Shown here piece after piece: positions 9,422-16,617 of a stretch of 62,571 nt of DNA. The notes under the pieces were generated by a model. The model worked only from the letters and a program-made list of their open reading frames with translations, was not told the origin of the DNA and did no database searches. The position numbers and the translations under genes were made by a program. Source of the stretch: Bacteroidia bacterium (GTDB lineage: Bacteria > Bacteroidota > Bacteroidia > 2-12-FULL-35-15); contig JAGVJJ010000059.1 of the NCBI GenBank assembly GCA_020051175.1, forward strand, positions 1 to 62,571, in the 5' to 3' direction. The first letter of the stretch is position 1. Each line of letters opens with the position of its first letter.

Positions 9422-10528
9422 ATGGTACAAGTTCAGGATTTAAAAAATTCTCCTCTGGCTGAGAATCCTGTGATAGGACAAATGATTTCAAATAACCACG
9501 AACAGCTGGTTTTTTGCAACGATAATGAAACCGGCTTAAAAGCCATTGTAGCAATACACAACACTGTTCTTGGACCAAGCCTTGGCGGAACACGTATGTG
9601 GGCCTATAAAAATGAAATGGAAGCCATTACTGATGCTTTGCGCCTTTCACGTGGTATGACTTATAAATCGTCACTGGCGGGCTTAAACCTGGGTGGTGGT
9701 AAAGCAGTAATCATCGGTGATTCCAAAACACAGAAAAGCGAAGCGCTGATGCGCAGGTTTGGTAAGTTTATCAATAGTCTTTCCGGGAAATACATTACAG
9801 CCGAAGATGTAGGTATCAATACCAAAGACATGGAGTACATTAAAATGGAAACTGATTTTGTTACCGGTCTTCCTGTAAATATGGGTGGTAGTGGCGACCC
9901 ATCGCCCGTTACCGCTTATGGGGTTTATCTTTCCATGAAAGCTTCTGTAAAAGAACAATCCGGAAACGATAGCCTTGCCGGTAAAAAAGTGGTGGTGCAG
10001 GGTATTGGAAATGTAGGCGAAAGCCTTGTGGAATACCTGGTGAAAGATGGTGCCAAAGTGTATATCAATGATATAAATGAAGAGCGTCTGAAAGCTGTTG
10101 CAAAAGCAACCGGTGCTGAAGTGATTCCGGCTGATAAGGTGTATGATATGGATATGGACATTTATGCTCCATGTGCCTTGGGTGCTACTGTTAATACCGA
10201 TACTCTGAACCGTTTGAAGTGTTCCATCATCTGTGGCTCGGCAAACAACCAGTTGGCAGATGAAAACGTGCATGGCAACATGGTGATTGAAAAAGGTATT
10301 TTGTATGCACCGGATTTTGTAGTGAATGCAGGTGGTATCATCAACGTGTATTATGAGCTGGAAGGTTACAATCGTGAGCGCGCCCTGTCGCATGCTGAAA
10401 AAATATACCAGACAACGCTCAATATTTTTAAAGTATCCAAAGAACAAAATATCCCTACCTATATGGCTGCAAATCGACTTGCGGAGAAGCGTATTGCGGA
10501 TATCGGGAAGGTGAAGCTGGGGTTTTAA
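9422..10528 (+). CDS. Leucine dehydrogenase (Glu/Leu/Phe/Val dehydrogenase family)
   Basis: 368 residues, the usual length for leucine dehydrogenase. It catalyses NAD-dependent reversible oxidative deamination of branched-chain amino acids to 2-oxo acids and ammonia in the cytoplasm. Visible features are the substrate domain motif LGPSLGGTRMW, the glycine-rich catalytic-lysine region LNLGGGKAVI, the TAEDVG motif, the Rossmann signature VQGIGNVG near residue 195, and the C-terminal NAGGIINV motif. The start ATG at 9422 is preceded by an A/T-rich leader. It is transcribed away from the ABC exporter and 173 bases ahead of nusB, with a repeat-rich gap between. Phenylalanine or valine dehydrogenase are alternatives that cannot be excluded from sequence alone. 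Confidence 0.93.
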   Translation: MVQVQDLKNSPLAENPVIGQMISNNHEQLVFCNDNETGLKAIVAIHNTVLGPSLGGTRMWAYKNEMEAITDALRLSRGMTYKSSLAGLNLGGGKAVIIGDSKTQKSEALMRRFGKFINSLSGKYITAEDVGINTKDMEYIKMETDFVTGLPVNMGGSGDPSPVTAYGVYLSMKASVKEQSGNDSLAGKKVVVQGIGNVGESLVEYLVKDGAKVYINDINEERLKAVAKATGAEVIPADKVYDMDMDIYAPCALGATVNTDTLNRLKCSIICGSANNQLADENVHGNMVIEKGILYAPDFVVNAGGIINVYYELEGYNRERALSHAEKIYQTTLNIFKVSKEQNIPTYMAANRLAEKRIADIGKVKLGF

Positions 10529-10548
10529 TGAAGTTGTGAAAGTTGAGT

Positions 10549-10699
10549 GTTGGCAATAGGCAGTTTGCAGTTGGCAAAACAATATGGCAATTCAACAATT
10601 AAACAGTTAACAACTAGCAGTTGGCAATAAAAATATTGTAAATTAAATTTAGCAAACACAGATTCGTAAATTCGTAACGATTCGTTATCCGTAACCAGT
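10549..10699. repeat. Intergenic word repeats (TTGGCAA and TTCGTAA types)
   Basis: Between leucine dehydrogenase and nusB the DNA is made of degenerate short words: TTGGCAATAGGCAGTTTGCA and related GGCAA units at 10549-10632, then ATTCGTAAATTCGTAACGA leading into TTCGTTATCCGTAACC directly in front of the nusB start. The second type recurs before the DUF1573 gene and before the GT4 gene. No ORF or clear hairpin terminator was seen here. Confidence 0.75.
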
Positions 10700-10701
10700 A
10701 T

Positions 10702-11649
10702 ATGTTAAACAGAAGGTATTTAAGAATTAAGATAATGCAGGCCCTGTATGGCTTTTTTCAGTCGGATACAAGGGATTTGCCAAGAAGTGAGCGCGAGCTG
10801 TTTAATGGTATAGATAAAATATATGATTTATACATTTACCAACTTGCTTTTTTGCTGGAGCTGAAGCATGTAGCTACAACCCTTATTGAAGAAGCAAAAA
10901 ACAAGCGCCTCCCGACCAAAGAGGATCTGGAACCCAATTTAAAATTTATTGAAAACAAATTTTTAACGCAGCTTGAAGAAAACATTCATTTAAAGCGTGA
11001 AATGAATAACCGTAAAATCAGCTGGAACAATGAGTTTGAGCTGGTAAGAAAGGTTTTCAATAATATTCGCGCAGGTGAGGAGTTTGGTAAATACATGAAT
11101 ACATCAGATGATTCGTACAAAACCCACCGTAACTTCATTGCCGAAATTTTCAAGGAGTATGTAGCTGATTTTGAGCTGCTTAATCATTTTTATGAGGAAA
11201 GAAACCTTCACTGGGGCGATGATATTTACCTCGTAAACCCAATGATTGTGAAAACCATTGAAACATTTAAGGAAAATGCCACACCTGATTTTTCGCTGTT
11301 GCCATTGTATAAGGATAGGGAAGAAGATGAGCAGTTTGTAAAGGACCTGTTCCGCCAAACGGCCATGCAGGACGAAGAAACTAAAAAGCTGATTGGTGAA
11401 AAGACCAAAAACTGGGAAGTGGAGCGTATTGCTATGATGGATGTGCTGCTAATGCAGATGGCCATTACCGAAGTGCTTTATTTTTCAAATATTCCGGTAA
11501 AGGTAACATTGAATGAATTCATCGAAATATCGAAAACATACAGCACTCCTAAAAGTAAAGTGTTTATAAATGGTATTCTCGATAAACTCATCGCTGACTT
11601 TAAAAAAGAAAACAAGCTGAATAAGACCGGCAGAGGCTTGATGGAGTAA
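10702..11649 (+). CDS. nusB: Transcription antitermination factor NusB
   Basis: 315 residues, the long form usual in Bacteroidota. It starts MLNRRYLRIKIMQALYGF, the typical first helix of NusB. A lineage-specific middle region follows, and the C-terminal NusB fold (about residues 210-305) contains N-W-E-V-E-R-I-A-M-M-D-x-L-L-M and L-N-E-F-I-E-I-S-K-T-Y-S-T-P-K-S. NusB with NusE binds boxA RNA and supports processive transcription of rRNA operons. It heads the conserved gene order nusB - DUF1573 - yajC - YbbR. The leader is a TTCGTAA-type repeat. Confidence 0.95.
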   Translation: MLNRRYLRIKIMQALYGFFQSDTRDLPRSERELFNGIDKIYDLYIYQLAFLLELKHVATTLIEEAKNKRLPTKEDLEPNLKFIENKFLTQLEENIHLKREMNNRKISWNNEFELVRKVFNNIRAGEEFGKYMNTSDDSYKTHRNFIAEIFKEYVADFELLNHFYEERNLHWGDDIYLVNPMIVKTIETFKENATPDFSLLPLYKDREEDEQFVKDLFRQTAMQDEETKKLIGEKTKNWEVERIAMMDVLLMQMAITEVLYFSNIPVKVTLNEFIEISKTYSTPKSKVFINGILDKLIADFKKENKLNKTGRGLME

Positions 11650-11685
11650 TTTAGTTTGTAGTCCGTAGTTCGTAGAGTATGGGCG

Positions 11686-11838
11686 GTCTGTCTGAGCTTG
11701 TCGAAGACTTTGGGGAGGATAGTGAAGTCGGAAGTAATTAGAAATGCAAAATTAGTGATTAGTAAATTAGTAAAAATTAGTATTTAGTAGATAGCAAACA
11801 CCGTTTCGTAAATTCGTAATAATTCGTTATCTGTAAAC
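11686..11838. repeat. Intergenic word repeats before the DUF1573 gene
   Basis: The gap contains an isolated half-element (GTCTGAGCTTGTCGAAGAC, 11690-11708) with an internal near-palindrome, then A/T-rich 'attagtaaattagtaaaaa' wording at 11755-11787, then TTCGTAAATTCGTAATAA and TTCGTTATCTGTAAACAT directly before the ATG at 11842. The last part is nearly the same as the nusB leader. Confidence 0.7.
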
Positions 11839-11841
11839 ATT

Positions 11842-12315
11842 ATGAGAAAGTTAATTTTTATGGCCTCCGCATTTGCTTTACTGGCGGCATGTACAAGTGA
11901 ACCTAAAAAAGAAGGGCAGGAAAAAATTTCAACCGATGTAATTGATGTGCCTGCCACCGCATCTGAAACCCCGGCACAGCCAGGCGCTGCACCTGTGTTA
12001 TTTTTTTCAGAAGATAATCATGATTTTGGCCGCATTACCCAGGGGGAAAAAGTATCGTATTCTTTTGTATTTAAAAATACCGGTGGTTCCGATCTTGTAA
12101 TATCCAATGCTCAGGGAAGCTGTGGGTGTACGGTGCCTACCTACCCAAAGGGCCCTGTTAAACCGGGTGAAGAAGGCAAAATTGATGTAGTGTTTGATAG
12201 TAAGGACAAGTCCGGGTTAGTTCAAAAAACAGTAACTCTTACAACTAACTGCAACCCAAGTACAAAAGTGCTTACTATTAATGCAACTATTGATGTGCCG
12301 GATAAGGAGGAATAG
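11842..12315 (+). CDS. DUF1573 lipoprotein
   Basis: 157 residues. A lipoprotein signal peptide with the lipobox ALLAAC (cysteine at about residue 17) precedes a low-complexity linker rich in Pro, Ala and Thr, then a single DUF1573 Ig-like beta domain at about residues 55-155. Its typical wording includes D-H-D-F-G-x-I-x-Q-G-E-K-V, F-x-F-K-N-T-G, GSCGCTVPTYPK and V-x-F-D-S-K-D-K-S-G. It is expected on the periplasmic face of a membrane. Its function is unknown. It sits in the conserved cluster between nusB and yajC, which links it by context to the secretion or envelope group. Confidence 0.9.
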   Translation: MRKLIFMASAFALLAACTSEPKKEGQEKISTDVIDVPATASETPAQPGAAPVLFFSEDNHDFGRITQGEKVSYSFVFKNTGGSDLVISNAQGSCGCTVPTYPKGPVKPGEEGKIDVVFDSKDKSGLVQKTVTLTTNCNPSTKVLTINATIDVPDKEE

Positions 12316-12316
12316 T

Positions 12317-12433
12317 TTAGTTGGCAATTAACCAGTTGGCAATAGGCAATTGGCGGTTAGCAATAATAACTAATAAACCAATAAACAAGTGAACTAAATA
12401 ATTAATAACCAAATAACCAATAACCAATAACTA
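12317..12433. repeat. Intergenic word repeats before yajC
   Basis: Degenerate TTGGCAATT units (12317-12368) change into AATAACTAATAAACCAATAA and then ATAACCAATAACCAATAACT ending at the yajC start codon (12436). The second part is the reverse complement of the heptamer wording at 1-236. No hairpin with a T tract was seen, so read-through from the DUF1573 gene into yajC is possible. Confidence 0.75.
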
Positions 12434-12435
12434 AA

Positions 12436-12756
12436 ATGAACGTAAACACATTATTAATGGCCGGTGGCGGACAAAATAGCGGGATAGCCAACCTGATTTT
12501 CCCAGTACTTTTAATCGTTGTATTTTATTTTTTTATGATTCGTCCGCAATTGAAAAAAGCAAAAGAGCAAAAGAAATTCCGTGAGAACATTGCAAAGGGC
12601 GATAAGATAATTACCATTGGTGGCATACATGGAAAAATCCTGGATGTTCAGGAAACTACGTTCATCATTGAAGTAGAAGGTGGTCACAGGCTGAAAATTG
12701 AAAAAAGCGCTGTTTCTATGGATTCGTCAACTTTACTTGGAAACGAGCAAAAATAG
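12436..12756 (+). CDS. yajC: Preprotein translocase subunit YajC
   Basis: 106 residues. One N-terminal transmembrane helix (about residues 17-36, ending in F-Y-F-F-M-I-R-P-Q) is followed by the YajC soluble domain: K-K-A-K-E-Q-K-K-F-R, a G-D-K-I-I-T-I-G-G-I-H-G-K-I motif and a short beta region. YajC associates with SecDF in the inner membrane and assists Sec-dependent export. Length and layout are normal. It is followed by a 15-bp hairpin and then the YbbR gene. Confidence 0.95.
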   Translation: MNVNTLLMAGGGQNSGIANLIFPVLLIVVFYFFMIRPQLKKAKEQKKFRENIAKGDKIITIGGIHGKILDVQETTFIIEVEGGHRLKIEKSAVSMDSSTLLGNEQK

Positions 12757-12782
12757 ATAAAACAGTAATTGTAATTTTTCCC

Positions 12783-12818
12783 TAAACCGGGAATAGCAGG
12801 AATGCTATTTCCGGTTTA
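12783..12818 (+). other. Strong hairpin between yajC and the YbbR gene
   Basis: TAAACCGGGAATAGC pairs along 15 bp with GCTATTTCCGGTTTA (one G-U) around the loop AGGAAT. No T tract follows on the plus strand, so it does not look like a standard terminator. It may be an RNA processing or stabilising element between the two genes. Confidence 0.7.
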
Positions 12819-12852
12819 TAGGAAATAGCGAATGTGCTCGAAATAAAGTTCA

Positions 12853-13842
12853 ATGAAAATTCCTTTTTTACATAACGGTTCTGCCGAAAAAAAAAGAATA
12901 CACCTGAACAGGCGTTTCATTACATTCCTGTTTTGCATTGCCATATCTACTTTTTTCTGGCTAATGATGTCGCTTTCCAAAGAATACGTCATTGAGCTTA
13001 ATTTTCCTGTTTCTTATATCAACCCGCCTGCGGATAAGGTTATTGCTAACCGTTTGCCTTCAACAATTGATATTGAAATCCGTTCTACTGGTTTTAATAT
13101 TCTTATCTATAAACTAAAGCACCGGAAAGAGGTGGTGCAGGTAGATATCAAAGATTCCAAACCACTGCCGGTAAAAAATCATTACTACCTCACAGCCAAC
13201 TCACGTATTGATAAAATTACCCGTCAGTTCGACAATGATATCAAAGTATTGAAAGTATTCCCGGATACCATATTCCTGAATTTTAATAAAAAAGTAGCTA
13301 AAAAAGTTCCTGTAAAGGCCAACCTGAAAATTGTGTTTAACAAACACTACCAGCAGTCGGATTCGGTAAAAATTGTTCCGGATTTTATTACCATTTCAGG
13401 AGCAGCAGATGTTGTTAATAAAATAAATTATGTAGAAACGGAACCTGTGAGCCTGAAAAACGTAAATGATTCACTGGCTATTAACCTTCATGTGATTAAA
13501 AACACGCAGGAACTAAAACAGGTGGATTTGTCGCAGCCTACTGTAAGGGCATCGGTAAATGTTACCAAATTCACTGAGGGCAATATAGAATTGCCTATCG
13601 AGGTGGAAAACTTGCCAAAAGGGTATAGCCTAAAAATTTTTCCCGATAAAGTATCGGTAAAGTACCATGTTGCTTTTCAGAATTATGAGAAAATAAATGC
13701 ATTGCAGTTTCGTGCTGTGGTGGATTATACAAGAATAGAGCAGGGAAGTACAAAGTTGAAAGTGCAGTTGCTTAAATTTCCTGCCGAAGTAAGTGCGGTA
13801 AAACTAAACCCGGAAAAAGTAGAATATATTATAAGAAAATAA
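12853..13842 (+). CDS. YbbR-like domain protein
   Basis: 329 residues. A basic N-terminus and one transmembrane helix (about residues 20-40, FITFLFCIAISTFFWLMM) anchor tandem YbbR-type beta domains on the outer side of the membrane. The repeats show the recurring P-V-x-V-x-L / L-P-x-x-V-x-V-x-G pattern, for example K-V-P-V-K-A-N-L-K and I-E-L-P-I-E-V-E-N-L-P. In Firmicutes the related CdaR regulates the diadenylate cyclase; in Bacteroidota the role is unproven. It is the last member of the nusB-yajC block here, and the coaE gene often found next is absent. Confidence 0.88.
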   Translation: MKIPFLHNGSAEKKRIHLNRRFITFLFCIAISTFFWLMMSLSKEYVIELNFPVSYINPPADKVIANRLPSTIDIEIRSTGFNILIYKLKHRKEVVQVDIKDSKPLPVKNHYYLTANSRIDKITRQFDNDIKVLKVFPDTIFLNFNKKVAKKVPVKANLKIVFNKHYQQSDSVKIVPDFITISGAADVVNKINYVETEPVSLKNVNDSLAINLHVIKNTQELKQVDLSQPTVRASVNVTKFTEGNIELPIEVENLPKGYSLKIFPDKVSVKYHVAFQNYEKINALQFRAVVDYTRIEQGSTKLKVQLLKFPAEVSAVKLNPEKVEYIIRK

Positions 13843-13875
13843 AAATTAAGGTGAAAATTTTAATTCCTGTTATCC

Positions 13876-14334
13876 ATGGAAATAAAACTTACTCCCATAG
13901 CCACAGTAAAAAATTCCCGCAAACAACCCGTAGACGATTACTGGGAAGCCATTATTAGCGAAATAGAACTTGCAGAAAATATTCCTATAGAAGCCTTTAA
14001 CTCTATTTCCGGCTTCTCCCACCTGGAGATTATTTATTACTTTGATAAGGTTAAAAGCGATTATATCGTTTATAAGGGGCATCCAAGGGAAAATCCAAAC
14101 TATCCGCTTGTAGGTATTTTCGGACAAAGAAAAAAGAACCGTCCAAACAGGATTGGGCTTTGTACGGTAGAATTGCTCGAACACAATGGAAGAACCCTTG
14201 TTGTCAGAAACCTGGATGCGATTGATGGAACTCCCGTACTGGATATTAAGCCTGTTTTTAAAGAGTTTCAGCCTTTCGGGCGTATCCGTCAACCGGACTG
14301 GGTAAAAGATCTGATGAAAAATTACTGGAAGTAA
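13876..14334 (+). CDS. trmO: tRNA (N6-threonylcarbamoyladenosine37-N6)-methyltransferase TrmO
   Basis: 152 residues. The sequence matches the TsaA/YaeB (TrmO) family, which uses S-adenosylmethionine to methylate t6A at position 37 of some tRNAs. Typical pieces are the N-terminal P-I-A-T-V-K-N, the G-F-S-H-L-E-I-I-Y-Y-F block, H-P-R, the GIFGQRKKNRPNRIGLCTVE region (usually G-V-F-A-T-R-S-P-x-R-P-N-P-I-G), and L-D-A-I-D-G-T-P-V-L-D-I-K-P. The consensus arginine and proline positions before RPN differ from the Escherichia coli form (QRKKN), so substrate range could differ. It sits 33 bases after the YbbR gene. Confidence 0.88.
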   Translation: MEIKLTPIATVKNSRKQPVDDYWEAIISEIELAENIPIEAFNSISGFSHLEIIYYFDKVKSDYIVYKGHPRENPNYPLVGIFGQRKKNRPNRIGLCTVELLEHNGRTLVVRNLDAIDGTPVLDIKPVFKEFQPFGRIRQPDWVKDLMKNYWK

Positions 14335-14387
14335 GAGTAGGACAAGGCGAGCTTTGTAGCCATCTCAAATCATAATTTTTACTAAGG

Positions 14388-14457
14388 GTCATGCCGAGCG
14401 GAGTCGGGGCATCTTCTGACTCAATTGAAAGAATTCCTCCGCTTCGGTCGGAATGAC
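14388..14457. repeat. Imperfect inverted-repeat element (GTCATnCCGA family)
   Basis: A 70-base segment whose ends, GTCATGCCGAGCGGAGTCGG and the reverse of CCTCCGCTTCGGTCGGAATG, form a long imperfect stem around a short A/T-rich loop. It is much richer in G+C than its surroundings and lies between trmO and the BatA gene. It looks like a REP-like or miniature inverted-repeat element; a related half-element is at 11690-11708. Confidence 0.7.
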
Positions 14458-14520
14458 AATTTCGCTATTTGGGGATAGTTCTAAACATTTCATCAAAAAA
14501 ATTATTATCTTTATCCTTTG

Positions 14521-16575
14521 ATGAATTTCACTTATCCGGCATTTTTATTTGCGCTTGCGGCAATCGCCATTCCCATCATCATTCACTTATTCAATTTCCG
14601 TAAATTTAAAACAGTTTACTTCAGTAATATCCGCTTTTTAAAAGAAGTAAAACAGGAAACACAAGCTAAGTCAAAGCTCAAACATTTATTGGTTCTGGCG
14701 GCACGTATCCTGGCTATCCTGTTTTTAGTATTTGCTTTTGCACAACCCTATATTCCTGTTAATAATAAAAAGGTTGCTGCTGGTGACAAACTGGTAAGCG
14801 TATATATTGATAATTCGTTCAGTATGGATGCCATTAATAAGAATGGTACCCTGTTGGACGAAGCGAAAAAGCGCGCGGGAGAAATTGTTTCAGCATACAA
14901 AGCAACCGACCGCTTTCAGCTGCTAACCAACGATTTTGAAGGTAAGCATCAGCGTTTGGTGAATAAGGAAGAATTTATTGAACTGCTGGATGAAATAAAA
15001 ATAAGCCCATCCATACACAGCCTTAGTGAAATTGCATCACGACAGGCGGATGTGCTTGAGCAGGGGGCTTCCAAATCAAAAACAGCATTTGTGGTTTCCG
15101 ATTTTCAAAAAACAATCAGTGATTTTCAGCAATTGAAAAGTGATACCGGCATCACCATCAACCTTGTGCCGCTTGTAGCTGCTGAAAAGAGCAATGTGTT
15201 TATTGATACCTGCTGGTTTGAAACCCCTGTGCGTCAGTTAAACCAGGCAGAGCGCCTGCATGTGCGCATTAAGAATGTTTCTGAAAAAGTGCTGGAAAAC
15301 AATTCCATCAAACTGTTTATCAATGAGCAGCAAAAGACTCCGGCTAGCTTTAACCTGGACAAAGAATCGGAAACGGAAGTGGTGCTTTCTTTTGTTTCAC
15401 GCGAAACAGGCCTCCAGCATTGCCGCATAGAGATCAACGATTATCCTGTGACTTTTGATGATAAATTTTATTTCAGCTTTGAGGTGGCAAAAAATATTCC
15501 TGTGCTCAGCATCAATGCTTCGGGTGCAGAGGGAAGCACATACATCAACAAACTGTTTGGTACCGATTCTCTTTTTATCCTGACCAATTCACCTGAAAAC
15601 AAACTGGATTATTCTATTTTGTCGAGCTACAGGCTCATTGTTCTTAATGAACTTAAAAGCATTTCTTCCGGGCTGGCACAAGAGCTTAAACGCTTTATGA
15701 TTAGTGGCGGTAGCGTTGTGGTATTTCCAGGTGTTGATATCGATGTAAATACCTACAGGGATTTTTTAACTTCTGTTAATGCAAATTATTATGAGCGCCT
15801 GGATACCGCCAATAGTAAGGTAGACAGGATTAACCTTGAGCATGCAGTGTACAATGATGTATTTGATAAGAAAACATTCAGTGCCACCAATCTTAATTTG
15901 CCGGTAGTAAACAGGCACTATGTAATTTCAAAGGCTTCACGCAGTAGTGAAGAAAATTTGCTTCGTCTTCAAAACGGAAATACATTTTTGAGCCGGTTTA
16001 CGGTTGAAAAGGGAAAGTTGTATTTGTCGGCAGTAGGTTTAAATGCTGACTTCAGTAACTTTGCGCGCCATGCAGTTTTTGTACCAACCTTATACAAAGC
16101 CGCCATGTTTAGCCTGGCTACTGCACCCTTGTTTTATACTATTGGTAATGACGATGTGATTGAATCTCCCATTGCGGTCACTGGAGAGAATGTGTATCAT
16201 ATACGCAGCATCAATTCAGATTTTGATATTATTCCTGAACATAAGGTGATGGATGGCAAAACAGGTATTATGGTGCACAACCAGGTAAAGGAAGCTGGTA
16301 ACTATAATCTGTTTGGCGGGAAAGAACGTATTACTGGTGTTTCATTTAATTTTAATCGCAAGGAATCGGATTTGAGCTGTTATACAGCCGATGAGCTTAC
16401 ATTTCAGCTTGCGAGCAATGATCTGGATAATGTAAATGTAATTGAAACTGGCGCTCAAAGCTTGCAGCAATCATTAACAGAGCTTGAACAGGGGAAAAAG
16501 TTGTGGAAGCTTTGTATTATTTTAGCATTGTTATTTTTGGCAGCTGAGGTTTTGTTGTTGAGGTTTATGAAGTAA
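14521..16575 (+). CDS. BatA-type membrane protein with vWA-like domain
   Basis: 684 residues from the ATG at 14521. The N-terminus is the BatA domain (FTYPAFLFALAAIAIPIIIH, then L-F-N-F-R-K-F-K and a second helix near residues 55-75). A von Willebrand A-like region starts near residue 95 with V-Y-I-D-N-S-F-S-M, the D-x-S-x-S metal site appearing as D-N-S-F-S. A long beta-rich extracytoplasmic region follows, and the last helix (KLWKLCIILALLFLAAEVLL) returns the chain to the membrane. Bat proteins were linked to aerotolerance in Bacteroides. The gene is followed 42 bases later by the dihydroorotase-like gene, a pairing probably reflecting one transcript. Confidence 0.85.
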   Translation: MNFTYPAFLFALAAIAIPIIIHLFNFRKFKTVYFSNIRFLKEVKQETQAKSKLKHLLVLAARILAILFLVFAFAQPYIPVNNKKVAAGDKLVSVYIDNSFSMDAINKNGTLLDEAKKRAGEIVSAYKATDRFQLLTNDFEGKHQRLVNKEEFIELLDEIKISPSIHSLSEIASRQADVLEQGASKSKTAFVVSDFQKTISDFQQLKSDTGITINLVPLVAAEKSNVFIDTCWFETPVRQLNQAERLHVRIKNVSEKVLENNSIKLFINEQQKTPASFNLDKESETEVVLSFVSRETGLQHCRIEINDYPVTFDDKFYFSFEVAKNIPVLSINASGAEGSTYINKLFGTDSLFILTNSPENKLDYSILSSYRLIVLNELKSISSGLAQELKRFMISGGSVVVFPGVDIDVNTYRDFLTSVNANYYERLDTANSKVDRINLEHAVYNDVFDKKTFSATNLNLPVVNRHYVISKASRSSEENLLRLQNGNTFLSRFTVEKGKLYLSAVGLNADFSNFARHAVFVPTLYKAAMFSLATAPLFYTIGNDDVIESPIAVTGENVYHIRSINSDFDIIPEHKVMDGKTGIMVHNQVKEAGNYNLFGGKERITGVSFNFNRKESDLSCYTADELTFQLASNDLDNVNVIETGAQSLQQSLTELEQGKKLWKLCIILALLFLAAEVLLLRFMK

Positions 16576-16617
16576 TTTGTGGTGAATAAAACATACGATT
16601 TATAGCAAAAAAATAAT

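Noticed and set aside
9683..10582. 299-codon minus-strand frame opposite leucine dehydrogenase
   Set aside because: It is antisense to a well-conserved enzyme. The His/Phe/Ile-rich protein has the look of a shadow frame, and no family was recognised.
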